Translations under genes and position numbers: made by a program
Shown here: positions 1 to 8,316 of the stretch, one piece after another
Layout of the letters: every line of letters begins with the position of its first letter
Position numbering within the stretch: the first letter of the stretch is position 1
The notes under the pieces: generated by a model
Database searches by the model: none
What the model saw: only the letters and a program-made list of their open reading frames with translations
What the model was told of the DNA's origin: nothing
NCBI GenBank assembly: GCA_028280265.1
Contig: JANQMD010000006.1
Coordinates: 1-47,182 of the forward strand
From: Flavobacteriaceae bacterium
Lineage (GTDB): Bacteria; Bacteroidota; Bacteroidia; Flavobacteriales; Flavobacteriaceae
Length of the DNA stretch: 47,182 nt
Reading direction: 5' to 3'

Positions 1-1494
1 ACCGCTGTTAGCTATGATAAGAATGGAAACATTCTTAACTTGCAACGACAAGGGCACACCAATGCGAGTGCTACTACTTTTGGCGTAATGGATAATTTGG
101 CGTACACATATGATTCTGGCAACAAGCTCACCAAGGTCTTAGACAGTGGAAACGGTACCTATGGTTTTAAGGACGGTGCAAATCTCGCTACGGAATACAC
201 CTACGATGCTAATGGGAATATGGTCTCTGACCAGAACAAGGGAATCACAAGCATTACCTACAACCATTTGAACTTGCCAACTCGTGTGACCATTAATGGG
301 AAAAATCTAGATTATGTCTATGACGCTACTGGGGTAAAACTAGCCAAGATCAACAGAGGCTATTCGCATACACCAACCACCCAGTATGCTGGAAACTACG
401 TGTATGAAAAAGTTTCTGGCAGAGGAGGAGGATCGACAACCCTCCAATTCTTTAATCATCCCGAAGGCTACGTAAAAGCAGACCAAGGCTCGTTTAACTA
501 TGTTTATCAGTACAAAGACCACTTAGGTAATGTTCGACTCTCATACGCCGATACTAATAATGATGGGACTATAGATGCAGCTACGGAGATTATAGAAGAA
601 AGTTCGTATTATCCATTTGGAATGAAAATGCGTGGGTTTAATAATGTTGTAACATCCAACGGAAATAGCCTTGCTCAGAAATTTGGATTTACAGGAAAAG
701 AACATCAAGATGAACTTGGTCTTGGCTGGATAGATATTACAGCTCGTAACTATGATGCTGCACTTGGCCGTTGGATGAACCTTGATCCACTTGCTGAACA
801 AATGAGAAGACATTCTCCTTATAATTATGGATTTGATAATCCAATTTATTTTATGGATCCTGATGGAATGATGCCACAAGGATGTTGTGGAAGATGGAAC
901 CCGATATCTGGTATAGGAGAAGGAATCGCTAGATCTTTTGAAACAGCAGTAAATAAAGTAAATAAATCTTTGAATGATATGGCTAATAGCATAGCATCCC
1001 TTTTTAAAGAAGATATTGAGCCGACTGTAGATTCTGGCGATGATTTTGTTGAAGTAGGAGCTAAAGTTGTTGCTGAAGAAACAGGAAGCAAAGTGGCGAA
1101 AAGTATAGCGAAAAAAGCAGGTGTAATAGGTACAGTAAACACATTGACTTCTTTAACAATAGAAGCAGCAGAAAATGGAGTGTCAGAAGAATTAGTACAA
1201 AAAGGAGCAGGTGAACTAGTATCTAATGCAACAGGACCTGCGGCACCATTTACAGAAATAGTTTTGCAAGATGGTCAATCTGATGATGGTGTAACAAATA
1301 CTTCAAATATGTCTAATAATTTTTCTCAAAGTGGAAGACAGCGCAATGCCTATATATATAGAAATTTCACTATGAGAAATCAAAGGACAACTGATACTAG
1401 ACCTGCTTCTGTTAGAAATGCCGCCGCCGCCGAAAAAGCTAAAGGTAATCCAATAGCGCAATTTTGGTTAAGAGTATTACCAGCAAGAGATTAA
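1..1494 (+). CDS. RHS/YD-repeat protein, C-terminal part with variable tip (5' end outside window)
   Basis: The reading frame is open from base 1, so this is the 3' end of a larger gene; 497 codons are present. The first ~165 residues carry YD-type repeats (YDKNGN, YDANGN, YDATG). The RHS core follows: DHLGNVRLSY near residue 172, the GRWMNLDP motif near 256 and the DPDGM boundary near 286. In the polymorphic-toxin family the repeats form a shell and the region after DPDGM is a strain-variable effector. Here that tip is about 205 residues; I recognise no catalytic motif in it. The DNA becomes visibly more AT-rich from about base 900, close to the core/tip boundary, as expected for an exchangeable tip. 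Two small AT-rich genes follow directly and are candidates for immunity. The RHS assignment is firm; toxin activity is inference from family architecture. Confidence 0.9.
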   Translation, partial: TAVSYDKNGNILNLQRQGHTNASATTFGVMDNLAYTYDSGNKLTKVLDSGNGTYGFKDGANLATEYTYDANGNMVSDQNKGITSITYNHLNLPTRVTINGKNLDYVYDATGVKLAKINRGYSHTPTTQYAGNYVYEKVSGRGGGSTTLQFFNHPEGYVKADQGSFNYVYQYKDHLGNVRLSYADTNNDGTIDAATEIIEESSYYPFGMKMRGFNNVVTSNGNSLAQKFGFTGKEHQDELGLGWIDITARNYDAALGRWMNLDPLAEQMRRHSPYNYGFDNPIYFMDPDGMMPQGCCGRWNPISGIGEGIARSFETAVNKVNKSLNDMANSIASLFKEDIEPTVDSGDDFVEVGAKVVAEETGSKVAKSIAKKAGVIGTVNTLTSLTIEAAENGVSEELVQKGAGELVSNATGPAAPFTEIVLQDGQSDDGVTNTSNMSNNFSQSGRQRNAYIYRNFTMRNQRTTDTRPASVRNAAAAEKAKGNPIAQFWLRVLPARD

Positions 1495-1504
1495 CTAAAC
1501 TGAA

Positions 1505-1864
1505 ATGATTTTTTTATATAAATATTACGCCAGCATACTCGGATTGATTAGGTTTATTGGTATAGGTGTTGGAAATGAAGATGCTAGAGCTTCTTCTGTA
1601 TTTACGGTTACATTTTGTGCTATATTTTCAATAATAGCTAAATCTATTGGATATAATATTAAAAGTTTTAGCACTTTATTATTAGTGTTTTTAGTGTTAT
1701 CTATATTCTTTTTTGTTTACTATTTTTTTACAAAAAAAAAGAATAAACAAAAAATAAATAACTGGTTAAACTTAAGTTCTAAAAAAGAGAAGATAATTGT
1801 TGGTTTATTATCGCTAGTAGTATTTATAACTTCAATAATAATATCACTTAAAACTTATGGCTAA
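1505..1864 (+). CDS. Small membrane protein, possible immunity protein to the RHS tip
   Basis: A 119-residue hydrophobic protein that I do not recognise. Hydrophobic stretches lie near residues 31-48, 55-75 and 97-115, with a less certain one at 5-20. A lysine-rich loop near 76-95 separates the last two. It starts 10 bases after the RHS stop codon, and its last codons overlap the next gene by 8 bases, so the three genes are probably cotranscribed. Position directly behind an RHS tip is the usual place for an immunity gene, and a membrane immunity protein would suit a pore-forming or envelope-targeting toxin. That role is inferred from position only. Base composition is very AT-rich, unlike the housekeeping genes later in the window. 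Confidence 0.6.
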   Translation: MIFLYKYYASILGLIRFIGIGVGNEDARASSVFTVTFCAIFSIIAKSIGYNIKSFSTLLLVFLVLSIFFFVYYFFTKKKNKQKINNWLNLSSKKEKIIVGLLSLVVFITSIIISLKTYG

Positions 1865-2507
1865 GAAAACATTAATACTACTTTCTTTTTTTTATACAAT
1901 ACTTTTTTATGGTCAAGTAGATGTTACTAAAGTAGAAAGGATTAATACTATCCTTTGTAGTTGTTTAGAGTCTAATAAATCTAAAAATGATAGTATTAGA
2001 TTAGAAGAATGTACTGCGGTTTTGTATGATGGTCTTTCTGTAATTAAAGAAGAAAAAACTAGAGAATTATACGCACAAAAATCAGATACTTATTTACAAC
2101 GTAGTTGTATAGAATATGTGAAAATCATTTACAAAAATGTTCCTAAGTCAGACATTGAATTAGTAGATAAAGACGTTTTTCATAGTGCACACAAAGTCAT
2201 TAAATCAAATATTACAGGTGGATATTATTATAAAGATTATTTAGGAGAAGTATTTAATGTCGAAATTTTTGAATCATCTTGGAATGAGAAAATAGCGTCT
2301 ACTGATAGATATATTAATTTTAGATTTGATGAAAGTAGTAGCGTATTAACCTTTATGAATTCTAATGATATTTTCTTTAAAGATTTTTATGGAATTGACA
2401 AAGAAATAGAAATCAGGTATAAAATTTATGATAAAAATAGCTTTTTAGTGATTCTTAATTTAGGAAACGGAATTTATCTTAAAAAAACTCTTAGAAAAAA
2501 GCAGTGA
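1857..2507 (+). CDS. Secreted hypothetical protein
   Basis: 216 residues with an N-terminal signal peptide (hydrophobic residues 5-19, likely cleavage after YGQ at about 20). The mature part is mixed alpha/beta in character with three cysteines in its first half (near residues 34, 36 and 52). No known domain was recognised. The ATG overlaps the end of the preceding membrane gene by 8 bases, which suggests translational coupling. It could be a second immunity factor acting outside the inner membrane, or an unrelated cargo gene of the RHS locus. A strong hairpin terminator follows at 2583-2608. Confidence 0.6.
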   Translation: MAKKTLILLSFFYTILFYGQVDVTKVERINTILCSCLESNKSKNDSIRLEECTAVLYDGLSVIKEEKTRELYAQKSDTYLQRSCIEYVKIIYKNVPKSDIELVDKDVFHSAHKVIKSNITGGYYYKDYLGEVFNVEIFESSWNEKIASTDRYINFRFDESSSVLTFMNSNDIFFKDFYGIDKEIEIRYKIYDKNSFLVILNLGNGIYLKKTLRKKQ

Positions 2508-2582
2508 ACTGGGCAATGTAGTAAACTGGCATTTAGTAAAAACAAATATTATTTTACTTTGATTATCAGTTGATTAAATAAG

Positions 2583-2614
2583 GATACCACACAAAAAAGT
2601 GTGGTATCTTCTTT
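2583..2614 (+). terminator. Rho-independent terminator after the RHS cassette
   Basis: Perfect 10-bp stem GATACCACAC / GTGTGGTATC (2583-2592 and 2599-2608) with a six-A loop, followed by TTCTTTT. It lies 75 bases after the stop of the secreted protein gene and closes the RHS-associated transcription unit. Confidence 0.8.
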
Positions 2615-2700
2615 TAGAAAGAATAAAAGTTCCTTAAACCTCGCTATTATTGGGTTTTTTCCAGCTTTATGTAGTACTTTGGCACCTATAATATAGTGCT

Positions 2701-3384
2701 ATGAAATGTATAAAGTGTCATGCTGAAAATTGCATCAAAAAAGGATTACGAAATAACAAACAACGATTTTACTGTAAACCTGTGCTGAGCTTGTCGAAGT
2801 AATGTCACCATTATTTTCAGGATAACTATGTATATCTCGCCTACAAACCCGATACTAATGATTTTATTAAGAAGCTTTTAAAAGAGGGCTGTGGTATTCG
2901 AAGTATTGGTAGAGTGTTGAAGATTTCTAATAAGACAGTTTTGTCTAGAATGTTGAAAATCAGTCAACAGATTCAGCCTCCTAGCTTCAATGAGTTTGGT
3001 TGCAAATTTGAGGTTGACGAAATGTGGACTTACATAGGTAGAAATACTCCAAAAAATTATATTTGGATTTCTTATGCACTAGAGAGGAAAACAAAGTCGA
3101 TTATTGATTTTTGTGTTGGAAGTAGGTCAATAAAAAACATAAAACCAATACTGGATAAAGTATTAGTAACGAAACCCAAACGAATTTATACAGATAAACT
3201 ACCTCTATATCTAAATTTAATTCCAATTGAAATTCATAAACGATTTCAGTACTGTACGAATAAAATTGAACGGATGAATTTGAACTTAAGAATGCATATC
3301 AAGAGATTGAGCAGAAAAACCATTTGTTTCACAAGAGATCAAAAGTATTTAGAAGCTCATTTACGAATTTATTTTTGGGGATAA
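2701..3384 (+). pseudogene. IS1-type transposase, interrupted by a short repeat
   Basis: From the ATG at 2701 the frame reads an N-terminal zinc-finger-like region (CIKCH, then FYCK) and stops at TAA 2800-2802. Directly after the stop, in the same frame, it continues with CHHYF, a helix-turn-helix-like segment and the InsB-type catalytic part with EVDEMWTYIGR near 3013-3045, ending at 3384. The break is made by about 22 bases (2779-2800) matching a dispersed repeat also seen near 46914. The downstream part could start at GTG 2914, giving 156 residues without the DNA-binding finger, so the element is probably inactive. In the IS1 family the DDE-type core is joined to an N-terminal zinc-finger/HTH. 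Clear terminal inverted repeats of the IS could not be defined by eye. Confidence 0.85.
2779..2801. repeat. Short dispersed repeat inserted in the transposase frame
   Basis: On the minus strand this reads ACTTCGACAAGCTCAGCACA followed by GG. The copy at 46914-46933 (TTCGACAAGCTCAATACAGG) agrees at 18 of 20 positions. The TAA stop that breaks the transposase is formed at the end of this repeat. Confidence 0.7.
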
Positions 3385-3430
3385 ACACTAGATGATGAGA
3401 ACTTAAAGCTCGCACCATCTAGTGTTTTCT
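3383..3430 (+). terminator. Hairpin terminator after the transposase
   Basis: Arms AAACACTAGATG (3383-3394) and CATCTAGTGTTT (3416-3427) are fully complementary, with a loop of about 21 bases. The transposase TAA (3382-3384) touches the left arm. The right arm ends in GTTTTCTTT, giving a U-rich tail. It could equally be part of the insertion-sequence end. Confidence 0.6.
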
Positions 3431-3467
3431 TTAATTCTGCATCAGCAAGAAATTGCAAATCTTTTCA

Positions 3468-3839
3468 TCAATCTTTTTTATGCCCTTTCCATGGAGCAGT
3501 CAAATTCCTATCCGGGCAGTAGGAAATACCATAAATTCTCCCATCTAAAATATATCCAGAATGATAGTATTCATAACTATTATCTGAAGTAGAGAATGCA
3601 AAATAGAGTCGTTTCCATTGCGTATTGATTCTCGCACCTTTAATTTTGCTTCCGTAAAAGAACCCTTGAAAAGTCTTGTCTTTTATTTCAGTGACCTTAA
3701 AAAGTTGTAGATATTCGTTTGCTTTAGGACTAGGCCTTAGATCAATTTCCCAGCTACCCCTCATGTTTTCTTTTTTCTCTTGAGCAAAAGTGTGCAATGA
3801 GAAGAGTGTCATAATGGCGATTAAAAAATGTTTTTTCAT
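3468..3839 (-). CDS. Small secreted hypothetical protein
   Basis: The ATG at 3839 is preferred over a longer in-frame extension because it begins a clear signal peptide (MKKHFLIAI..., cleavage after FAQ near residue 20). The protein is then 123 residues. The mature part begins with a GSWEIDLRP segment and is rich in beta-strand patterns with many aromatic residues (FQGFFYGS, YEYYHSGYILDGRIYG), which resembles a small lipocalin-like or beta-sandwich fold. No named family is recognised. It starts 16 bases after the stop of the barrel gene 3856-6258 on the same strand, so it is probably the last gene of that transcript and an envelope partner of the receptor. Confidence 0.7.
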   Translation of the reverse strand: MKKHFLIAIMTLFSLHTFAQEKKENMRGSWEIDLRPSPKANEYLQLFKVTEIKDKTFQGFFYGSKIKGARINTQWKRLYFAFSTSDNSYEYYHSGYILDGRIYGISYCPDRNLTAPWKGHKKD

Positions 3840-3855
3840 GATGTTTGTTTTTAAG

Positions 3856-6258
3856 TTATTTTCCAATTCTGTTTTTTTCGTCTTCAATTCCTGTATCTCT
3901 TTTTCTCGCTTTTCGTATCTCGTTTCTTCCAAAATTATAGGTAAGATTAACGCGAAATTGCCTGCTGTCGTTTCCTCCATTTCCTAAGATGGTTACATTC
4001 CCAAAACGCGTATCACCAGCCCATGGAGATGTGTACAGAATGTCGTTAACAGCCAAACGCATAGTCATCTTGTCGTTAAAAAATTTCTTCTGTATTGCGA
4101 TGTTCAAGGATCCAAGACCACGAGTTTCGTAAGTTCCACCCCAAATAGAAGGAGCGCTGTACCATCCAGAAATTTCTGCTCTCCAATTATTGGGTAGTTT
4201 AAAGGTATTTTGTGCATACAAACTCATAGAATTTCTTGAGATGGGATTAAAGTCCTCATTAGTGGCTTCAAACATGCTTCTGTAAGCATTCACACTAAAA
4301 TATACATTCCACCATTTGGCAAATTTCGTTGGATACGATACCCCAATATTTACAATTCTTTGGTTCGCCACATTTCTAGAAATTAATACGCTCTGATTGG
4401 CACCTACCGCCTCAGTTACCTGAGCTGAAAAATCTCTGATAAAACTGTAACTAATGGATGTGTTCAATGTATATTTATAAGTGTGAGATAGTTTAATATT
4501 ATCAGTATACTGAGGCTGTAAAAATGGATTTCCCTGGCTAAAAGACAATTCATCAATATTGTAAATGAATGGATTCAAACTCTGATAATTGGGGCGTTGA
4601 ATTCGTCTACTGTACACCAATGCTATTGAGTTAATCTGATTAGCTTGATAGGTAAGACCTCCACTAGGGAACCAATCGATGTAATTTCTTTTCACGCGAT
4701 TATTGTTATTGGCTTGTGTACTTGTTAATTGACCATCAGAAGATGTTTGCTCCATACGTAAACCAGCTTGAATACTTAACTTCTTGTATTTTCTGTTATA
4801 ATTGATATAAGCTGCGTTGATCTGTTCGTCGTACTGAAAGGTATTCGTTCTATTAAGATTAATAATATCTTGGCCATTCAATCGATCAAAAAAGTTGAAT
4901 TGATTTTCCGTATTGATTTTGGAATATTTTACCCCCAGACCTAACTTCCCTTTCCAAAGATTTTGCTCATAGTCTGCTTTTGAAGTAATCAGGTTAATGG
5001 TAATGGGAGTCACCATATAATTAATCACCTGACTTAAAATAATACTCTCATCTCCGTTGTAATAAGTGTTTGGTTGCAAATTGGTACGATCACTTTTATA
5101 ACGACCAAAGTCAACATCTACATTGAAAGAAGTTCCTTTCTTATCATTGTACTTGTAATTGATGTTTCCATACAAATTAGATACATCACTTCTTGTATCA
5201 CTTCCAGCAACTAGCACTTGATTTGGAATTGTATTGCCAATAGGAGTAATTGGAGTTCTAGAATCACTATCGGAATTCCCATCATTAAAATTCCCAGAAA
5301 GAATAATCCCAAAAGTTGATTTTTTGTTTGCGTAATAATCGAAACCAAAACGGGCGTTGTTGCTATTGTTATAGCGTTGAGACTCTGTTCTAGAATCAAA
5401 AACAATATTACTCTGAGTTCTGTAGAGATTGATGAAATCGAAACTGTTTCCAATACGATTGCTGAAAGTACCATAAAAACTCGTTTTCTTATTTCGATTG
5501 TTGAAGGAAACAGAGTTGTTATAACGAGCAAAGTCTCCATAGGTAAACCCTGTTCCCAAAGTACCATTGGTTCCTAAAGATTTATCTCTCTTTAAAACAA
5601 TGTTTACGATTCCTGCATTCCCTTCAGCATCGTATTTTGAGGAAGGTTGTGTAATGATTTCAATGGATTCGATATCACTAGATTGTAGTGTTTTTAGGAA
5701 ATTAACCAAGTCTTGACCTCTTAGTACGGAAGGTTTTCCATCTATATAAAATAGAACACCTGTTTTTCCTTCTACAATCACATTGTCATTATTATCCACA
5801 ATAATTCCTGGCGCTTTTCTTAGCAAATCGAAACCAGAATCTCCTGCGGCATTGATTGTATTCTGAATGTTGAAAACAGTTTTATCTGACAATACTTGAA
5901 CCATGGGTTTTTCTGTTTTAATGACCACTTCCTCAAGATTTTCAGATTCAGTTTGCAGTTGAATGGTCCCTAAGTTGATGGATTTTGTCAATTCAATTTC
6001 CCTGCTGGACTCTTTAAACCCCAGGGTACTAATCTTAATCTCATAGGTTCCTTTTTTAACTCCTTCTATTGAAAAGAGTCCTTTATCGTTAGACAATGCC
6101 GCCTTTAAAAATTTTTTATCCGGAGCGTTAATTAGAGAGATCACTGCCGCTTCTAAAGGTTGATTTTCGTCATCTACAATTTTTCCTTTGATTGTATTTT
6201 GGGCAAAAGATGTTACCACACATAAAAGGAAAATAATAAGGAGAGTTCTTGTTCTCAT
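3856..6258 (-). CDS. TonB-receptor-like outer-membrane beta-barrel protein
   Basis: 800 residues. A signal peptide (residues 1-20, ending SFAQ) is followed by a carboxypeptidase-regulatory-like beta-sandwich (about 22-105, with GKIVDDENQPLEAA). Next comes a plug-like domain (about 115-225, with YIDGKPSVLRG and IEIITQPSSKYDAEGNAGIVNIVLKR). The rest is an Asn/Tyr-rich beta-barrel with the layout of the outer membrane beta-barrel family of Bacteroidota. The C-terminus carries a charged tail of about 20 residues after the last barrel strand. Such proteins import or export ligands across the outer membrane; the ligand is unknown here. It is divergent from the LytS/LytTR pair, and the shared intergenic region holds symmetric repeats, so it is a probable target of that regulator. 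Confidence 0.9.
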   Translation of the reverse strand: MRTRTLLIIFLLCVVTSFAQNTIKGKIVDDENQPLEAAVISLINAPDKKFLKAALSNDKGLFSIEGVKKGTYEIKISTLGFKESSREIELTKSINLGTIQLQTESENLEEVVIKTEKPMVQVLSDKTVFNIQNTINAAGDSGFDLLRKAPGIIVDNNDNVIVEGKTGVLFYIDGKPSVLRGQDLVNFLKTLQSSDIESIEIITQPSSKYDAEGNAGIVNIVLKRDKSLGTNGTLGTGFTYGDFARYNNSVSFNNRNKKTSFYGTFSNRIGNSFDFINLYRTQSNIVFDSRTESQRYNNSNNARFGFDYYANKKSTFGIILSGNFNDGNSDSDSRTPITPIGNTIPNQVLVAGSDTRSDVSNLYGNINYKYNDKKGTSFNVDVDFGRYKSDRTNLQPNTYYNGDESIILSQVINYMVTPITINLITSKADYEQNLWKGKLGLGVKYSKINTENQFNFFDRLNGQDIINLNRTNTFQYDEQINAAYINYNRKYKKLSIQAGLRMEQTSSDGQLTSTQANNNNRVKRNYIDWFPSGGLTYQANQINSIALVYSRRIQRPNYQSLNPFIYNIDELSFSQGNPFLQPQYTDNIKLSHTYKYTLNTSISYSFIRDFSAQVTEAVGANQSVLISRNVANQRIVNIGVSYPTKFAKWWNVYFSVNAYRSMFEATNEDFNPISRNSMSLYAQNTFKLPNNWRAEISGWYSAPSIWGGTYETRGLGSLNIAIQKKFFNDKMTMRLAVNDILYTSPWAGDTRFGNVTILGNGGNDSRQFRVNLTYNFGRNEIRKARKRDTGIEDEKNRIGK

Positions 6259-6319
6259 GATATTTGTTTTTGATTACGATGCAAATATTTAGAAAGAAAG
6301 GATGCCAGTCATTTCAAAA

Positions 6320-6387
6320 CCGACAAATGGGCTTTTAGACCGTTGAGCGGGGTTTCCCATTCGTCGGGAAATAGGACCATTCGTCGG
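6320..6387. promoter_or_regulatory. Mirror-symmetric candidate LytTR operator between divergent genes
   Basis: Four half-sites were read directly. On the plus strand: CCCATTCGTCGG (6356-6367) and ACCATTCGTCGG (6376-6387), exactly 20 bp apart. On the minus strand: CCCATTTGTCGG (6320-6331) and the weaker CCCGCTCAACGG (6340-6351), also 20 bp apart. The whole block is symmetric about 6353.5. LytTR regulators are known to bind pairs of short direct repeats about two helical turns apart. One pair faces each gene, 55-62 bases from its start codon. Assignment to the neighbouring LytTR protein is inference. Confidence 0.7.
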
Positions 6388-6417
6388 AGAAAGCCATAAA
6401 AAGAAAAGATGTACCTT

Positions 6418-6425
6418 TAAATTTG
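6418..6425 (+). promoter_or_regulatory. -7 promoter element of the kinase/regulator operon
   Basis: TAAATTTG matches the Bacteroidota -7 consensus TAnnTTTG exactly and lies 17 bases before the kinase ATG. No TTG is found at the expected -33 position. The proximal half-site of the operator (ending 6387) sits where -35 to -45 would be, as expected for an activator-dependent promoter. Confidence 0.55.
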
Positions 6426-6442
6426 TTGAAACCTTTTGAGTC

Positions 6443-7489
6443 ATGAATAAATTAAAAAGTAAAGAGATTCTCCTGATAGCCGCATTCTATTTTGTTTTCT
6501 CTATTATCTATCGTATTGTATTATGGTACAATCAAGGGGGATATGAAGACGATGGTTTTTGGGGATGGTTTAACTTGAAATCCTATTGGTTTATGTCAGG
6601 AATGTCTTACACGCTTTACTTTCTGTCTTCGATTCTCATTTGGTTTCTCGGAATTAAATTACTTCATAAGAGATCGATAAGATTACAAGTATTCATGGTT
6701 GTCATTTTGGTCACCGTCGTTATTTACCTTGTAAGAGACATCCGTTATGCAATTTTAGATCACTACAATATTGGTCATTTAACAGGTACTGGAGCTATTT
6801 GGGACTGGTACATACCTTCTTTGCTGTTATTGATTCAGTTTGGCGGTTTTTTTGCATACAATTATCACATTGAAAATCAGAAAAAAATAAAACTGGAAGG
6901 AGAATTAAGAACTGCCGCTTTAAAAAGTGAATTGTCAGCTTTAAAAGCGCAATTGAACCCTCATTTTTTATACAATGTTTTCAATACGATCAGTGCATCG
7001 GTTCCTGCGAAAAATGAAAAAACGAGGAGAATGATTGCGGAATTGTCCGATTTATTTCGATATCAATTGAAAGCATCACAGGTAGAAAAGGTTCCTTTAC
7101 ATGAAGAGTTAGAATTTATCAATAAGTATTTAGAGCTTGAAAAAGAGCGTTTTCAAGAAAGACTAAACATCCAATTTGATGTTGATAAAGATATTATGAA
7201 CGAATTGATACCGCCCATGCTGTTACAACCTTTGGTGGAAAATTCTATCAAGCATGGATTGTCTTCGCTTATTGAAGGGGGGGATGTAACTGTACGAATT
7301 AAAAGGAAAGATGAAAAGCTCTTTTTTGAAATTTCAGATACAGGGATTGGCGTTAAAGATAAAGAAGCGGTTTATGAGAAAGGAATTGGATTGACAAATA
7401 CAAAACTGAGATTGGAAAAATTGTATCAAACGACATTAAAGCTATCTGATAACTATCCAAGAGGATTAAAAATTAGTTTTGAAATATAA
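6443..7489 (+). CDS. LytS/YehU-type sensor histidine kinase
   Basis: 348 residues. Four hydrophobic segments (about 10-28, 50-70, 80-98 and 122-140) form a membrane sensor with short loops. A linker helix then leads to the His_kinase domain with LNPHFLYNVFNTI, in which H174 is the expected phosphoacceptor. The GHKL ATPase part follows, with PPMLLQPLVENSIKHG near 257-272 and DTGIGV near 299. This is the architecture of kinases that pair with LytTR response regulators. The regulator gene starts 98 bases downstream on the same strand. There is no obvious extracellular sensor domain, so the signal is probably sensed within the membrane, but that is inference. Confidence 0.93.
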   Translation: MNKLKSKEILLIAAFYFVFSIIYRIVLWYNQGGYEDDGFWGWFNLKSYWFMSGMSYTLYFLSSILIWFLGIKLLHKRSIRLQVFMVVILVTVVIYLVRDIRYAILDHYNIGHLTGTGAIWDWYIPSLLLLIQFGGFFAYNYHIENQKKIKLEGELRTAALKSELSALKAQLNPHFLYNVFNTISASVPAKNEKTRRMIAELSDLFRYQLKASQVEKVPLHEELEFINKYLELEKERFQERLNIQFDVDKDIMNELIPPMLLQPLVENSIKHGLSSLIEGGDVTVRIKRKDEKLFFEISDTGIGVKDKEAVYEKGIGLTNTKLRLEKLYQTTLKLSDNYPRGLKISFEI

Positions 7490-7500
7490 TTTAGTTTAAA

Positions 7501-7524
7501 AGTTAGAAAGTTAGAAAGTTAGAA
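7501..7524. repeat. 8-bp tandem repeat between kinase and regulator
   Basis: Three perfect copies of AGTTAGAA followed by a partial fourth (AGTAGG). It lies in the 98-bp gap between the kinase stop and the regulator ATG, so slippage here would change only the spacing. Confidence 0.85.
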
Positions 7525-7587
7525 AGTAGGAGAGATAAAATTTAATGAAGTAGATAAACAATTCATAGCTGAGATAATAAATAAAAA

Positions 7588-8316
7588 ATGAGAAAAGTAA
7601 TCATAGTTGATGATGAAAAAGCGGGACGCCAACTGATCAAAGAATATCTAGAGGACTACCCAAATTTGATCCTACTTGGAGAAGCAAACAATGGAGTAGA
7701 TGCGGTAAAAATCATCAACGAGTTTAAGCCCGATTTGGTATTTTTAGATATCCAAATGCCTGGGATGACAGGTTTCGATGTTTTGAAACATTTAGAAGAA
7801 TTGCCACAGATTATCTTCTCCACAGCTTATGATCAATATGCTTTAAAAGCTTTTGAAGTACATGCGGTTGATTACTTATTAAAGCCTTATACGAAAGATC
7901 GATTTAAGATTGCTGTAGAGAGACTATTTCAAAATCAAGAAACCAATAAAGCAGAGGGCTTGGCAAGTAGCTTGTTGATGGAATCCACCAACTACCCTTC
8001 AAAAATATTGGTACAATCTCAGAACAAACTGGTTACGATTGCTTTAGAAGATGTGATCCGAGTGGAAGCTTTTGGAGATTATTCCAAACTCATCACAGAT
8101 GAAAAAACATACCTAAGCAACTATGGAATTTCTACCTTAGAAGAGAAATTGAATCCCTCTATTTTTATTCGTGTACATCGTTCTTCCATTATCAATTTAA
8201 ACAAGGTGAAAGAATTGAATAAGTATACCAAGAGCTATGACATCACCATGTCAAATGAAGATGTAGTTCGTGTGAGTAGGGGATATATGGATAATATTAA
8301 GAAGTTGATGTACTAA
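7588..8316 (+). CDS. LytTR-family response regulator
   Basis: 242 residues. The N-terminal receiver domain (about 3-115) has the acidic pair D8/D9, the phosphoacceptor D54 in VFLDIQMPG, the T/S of FSTAYD and the conserved lysine in LLKPYT. The C-terminal LytTR DNA-binding domain (about 140-240) has IRVEAFGDYSKL, FIRVHRSSIINL and the terminal VSRGYMDNIK. It is the cognate partner of the kinase just upstream. Its likely sites are the direct repeats at 6320-6387. Its stop overlaps the stop of the convergent GLPGLI gene by four bases. Confidence 0.94.
   Translation: MRKVIIVDDEKAGRQLIKEYLEDYPNLILLGEANNGVDAVKIINEFKPDLVFLDIQMPGMTGFDVLKHLEELPQIIFSTAYDQYALKAFEVHAVDYLLKPYTKDRFKIAVERLFQNQETNKAEGLASSLLMESTNYPSKILVQSQNKLVTIALEDVIRVEAFGDYSKLITDEKTYLSNYGISTLEEKLNPSIFIRVHRSSIINLNKVKELNKYTKSYDITMSNEDVVRVSRGYMDNIKKLMY

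Noticed and set aside
541..879. Antisense open frame within the RHS gene
   Set aside because: It lies fully opposite the conserved RHS core and has no independent support.
3468..3980. Longer form of the small secreted protein gene starting at 3980
   Set aside because: The extension overlaps the 3' end of the barrel gene and would bury a clear signal peptide that begins at 3839.
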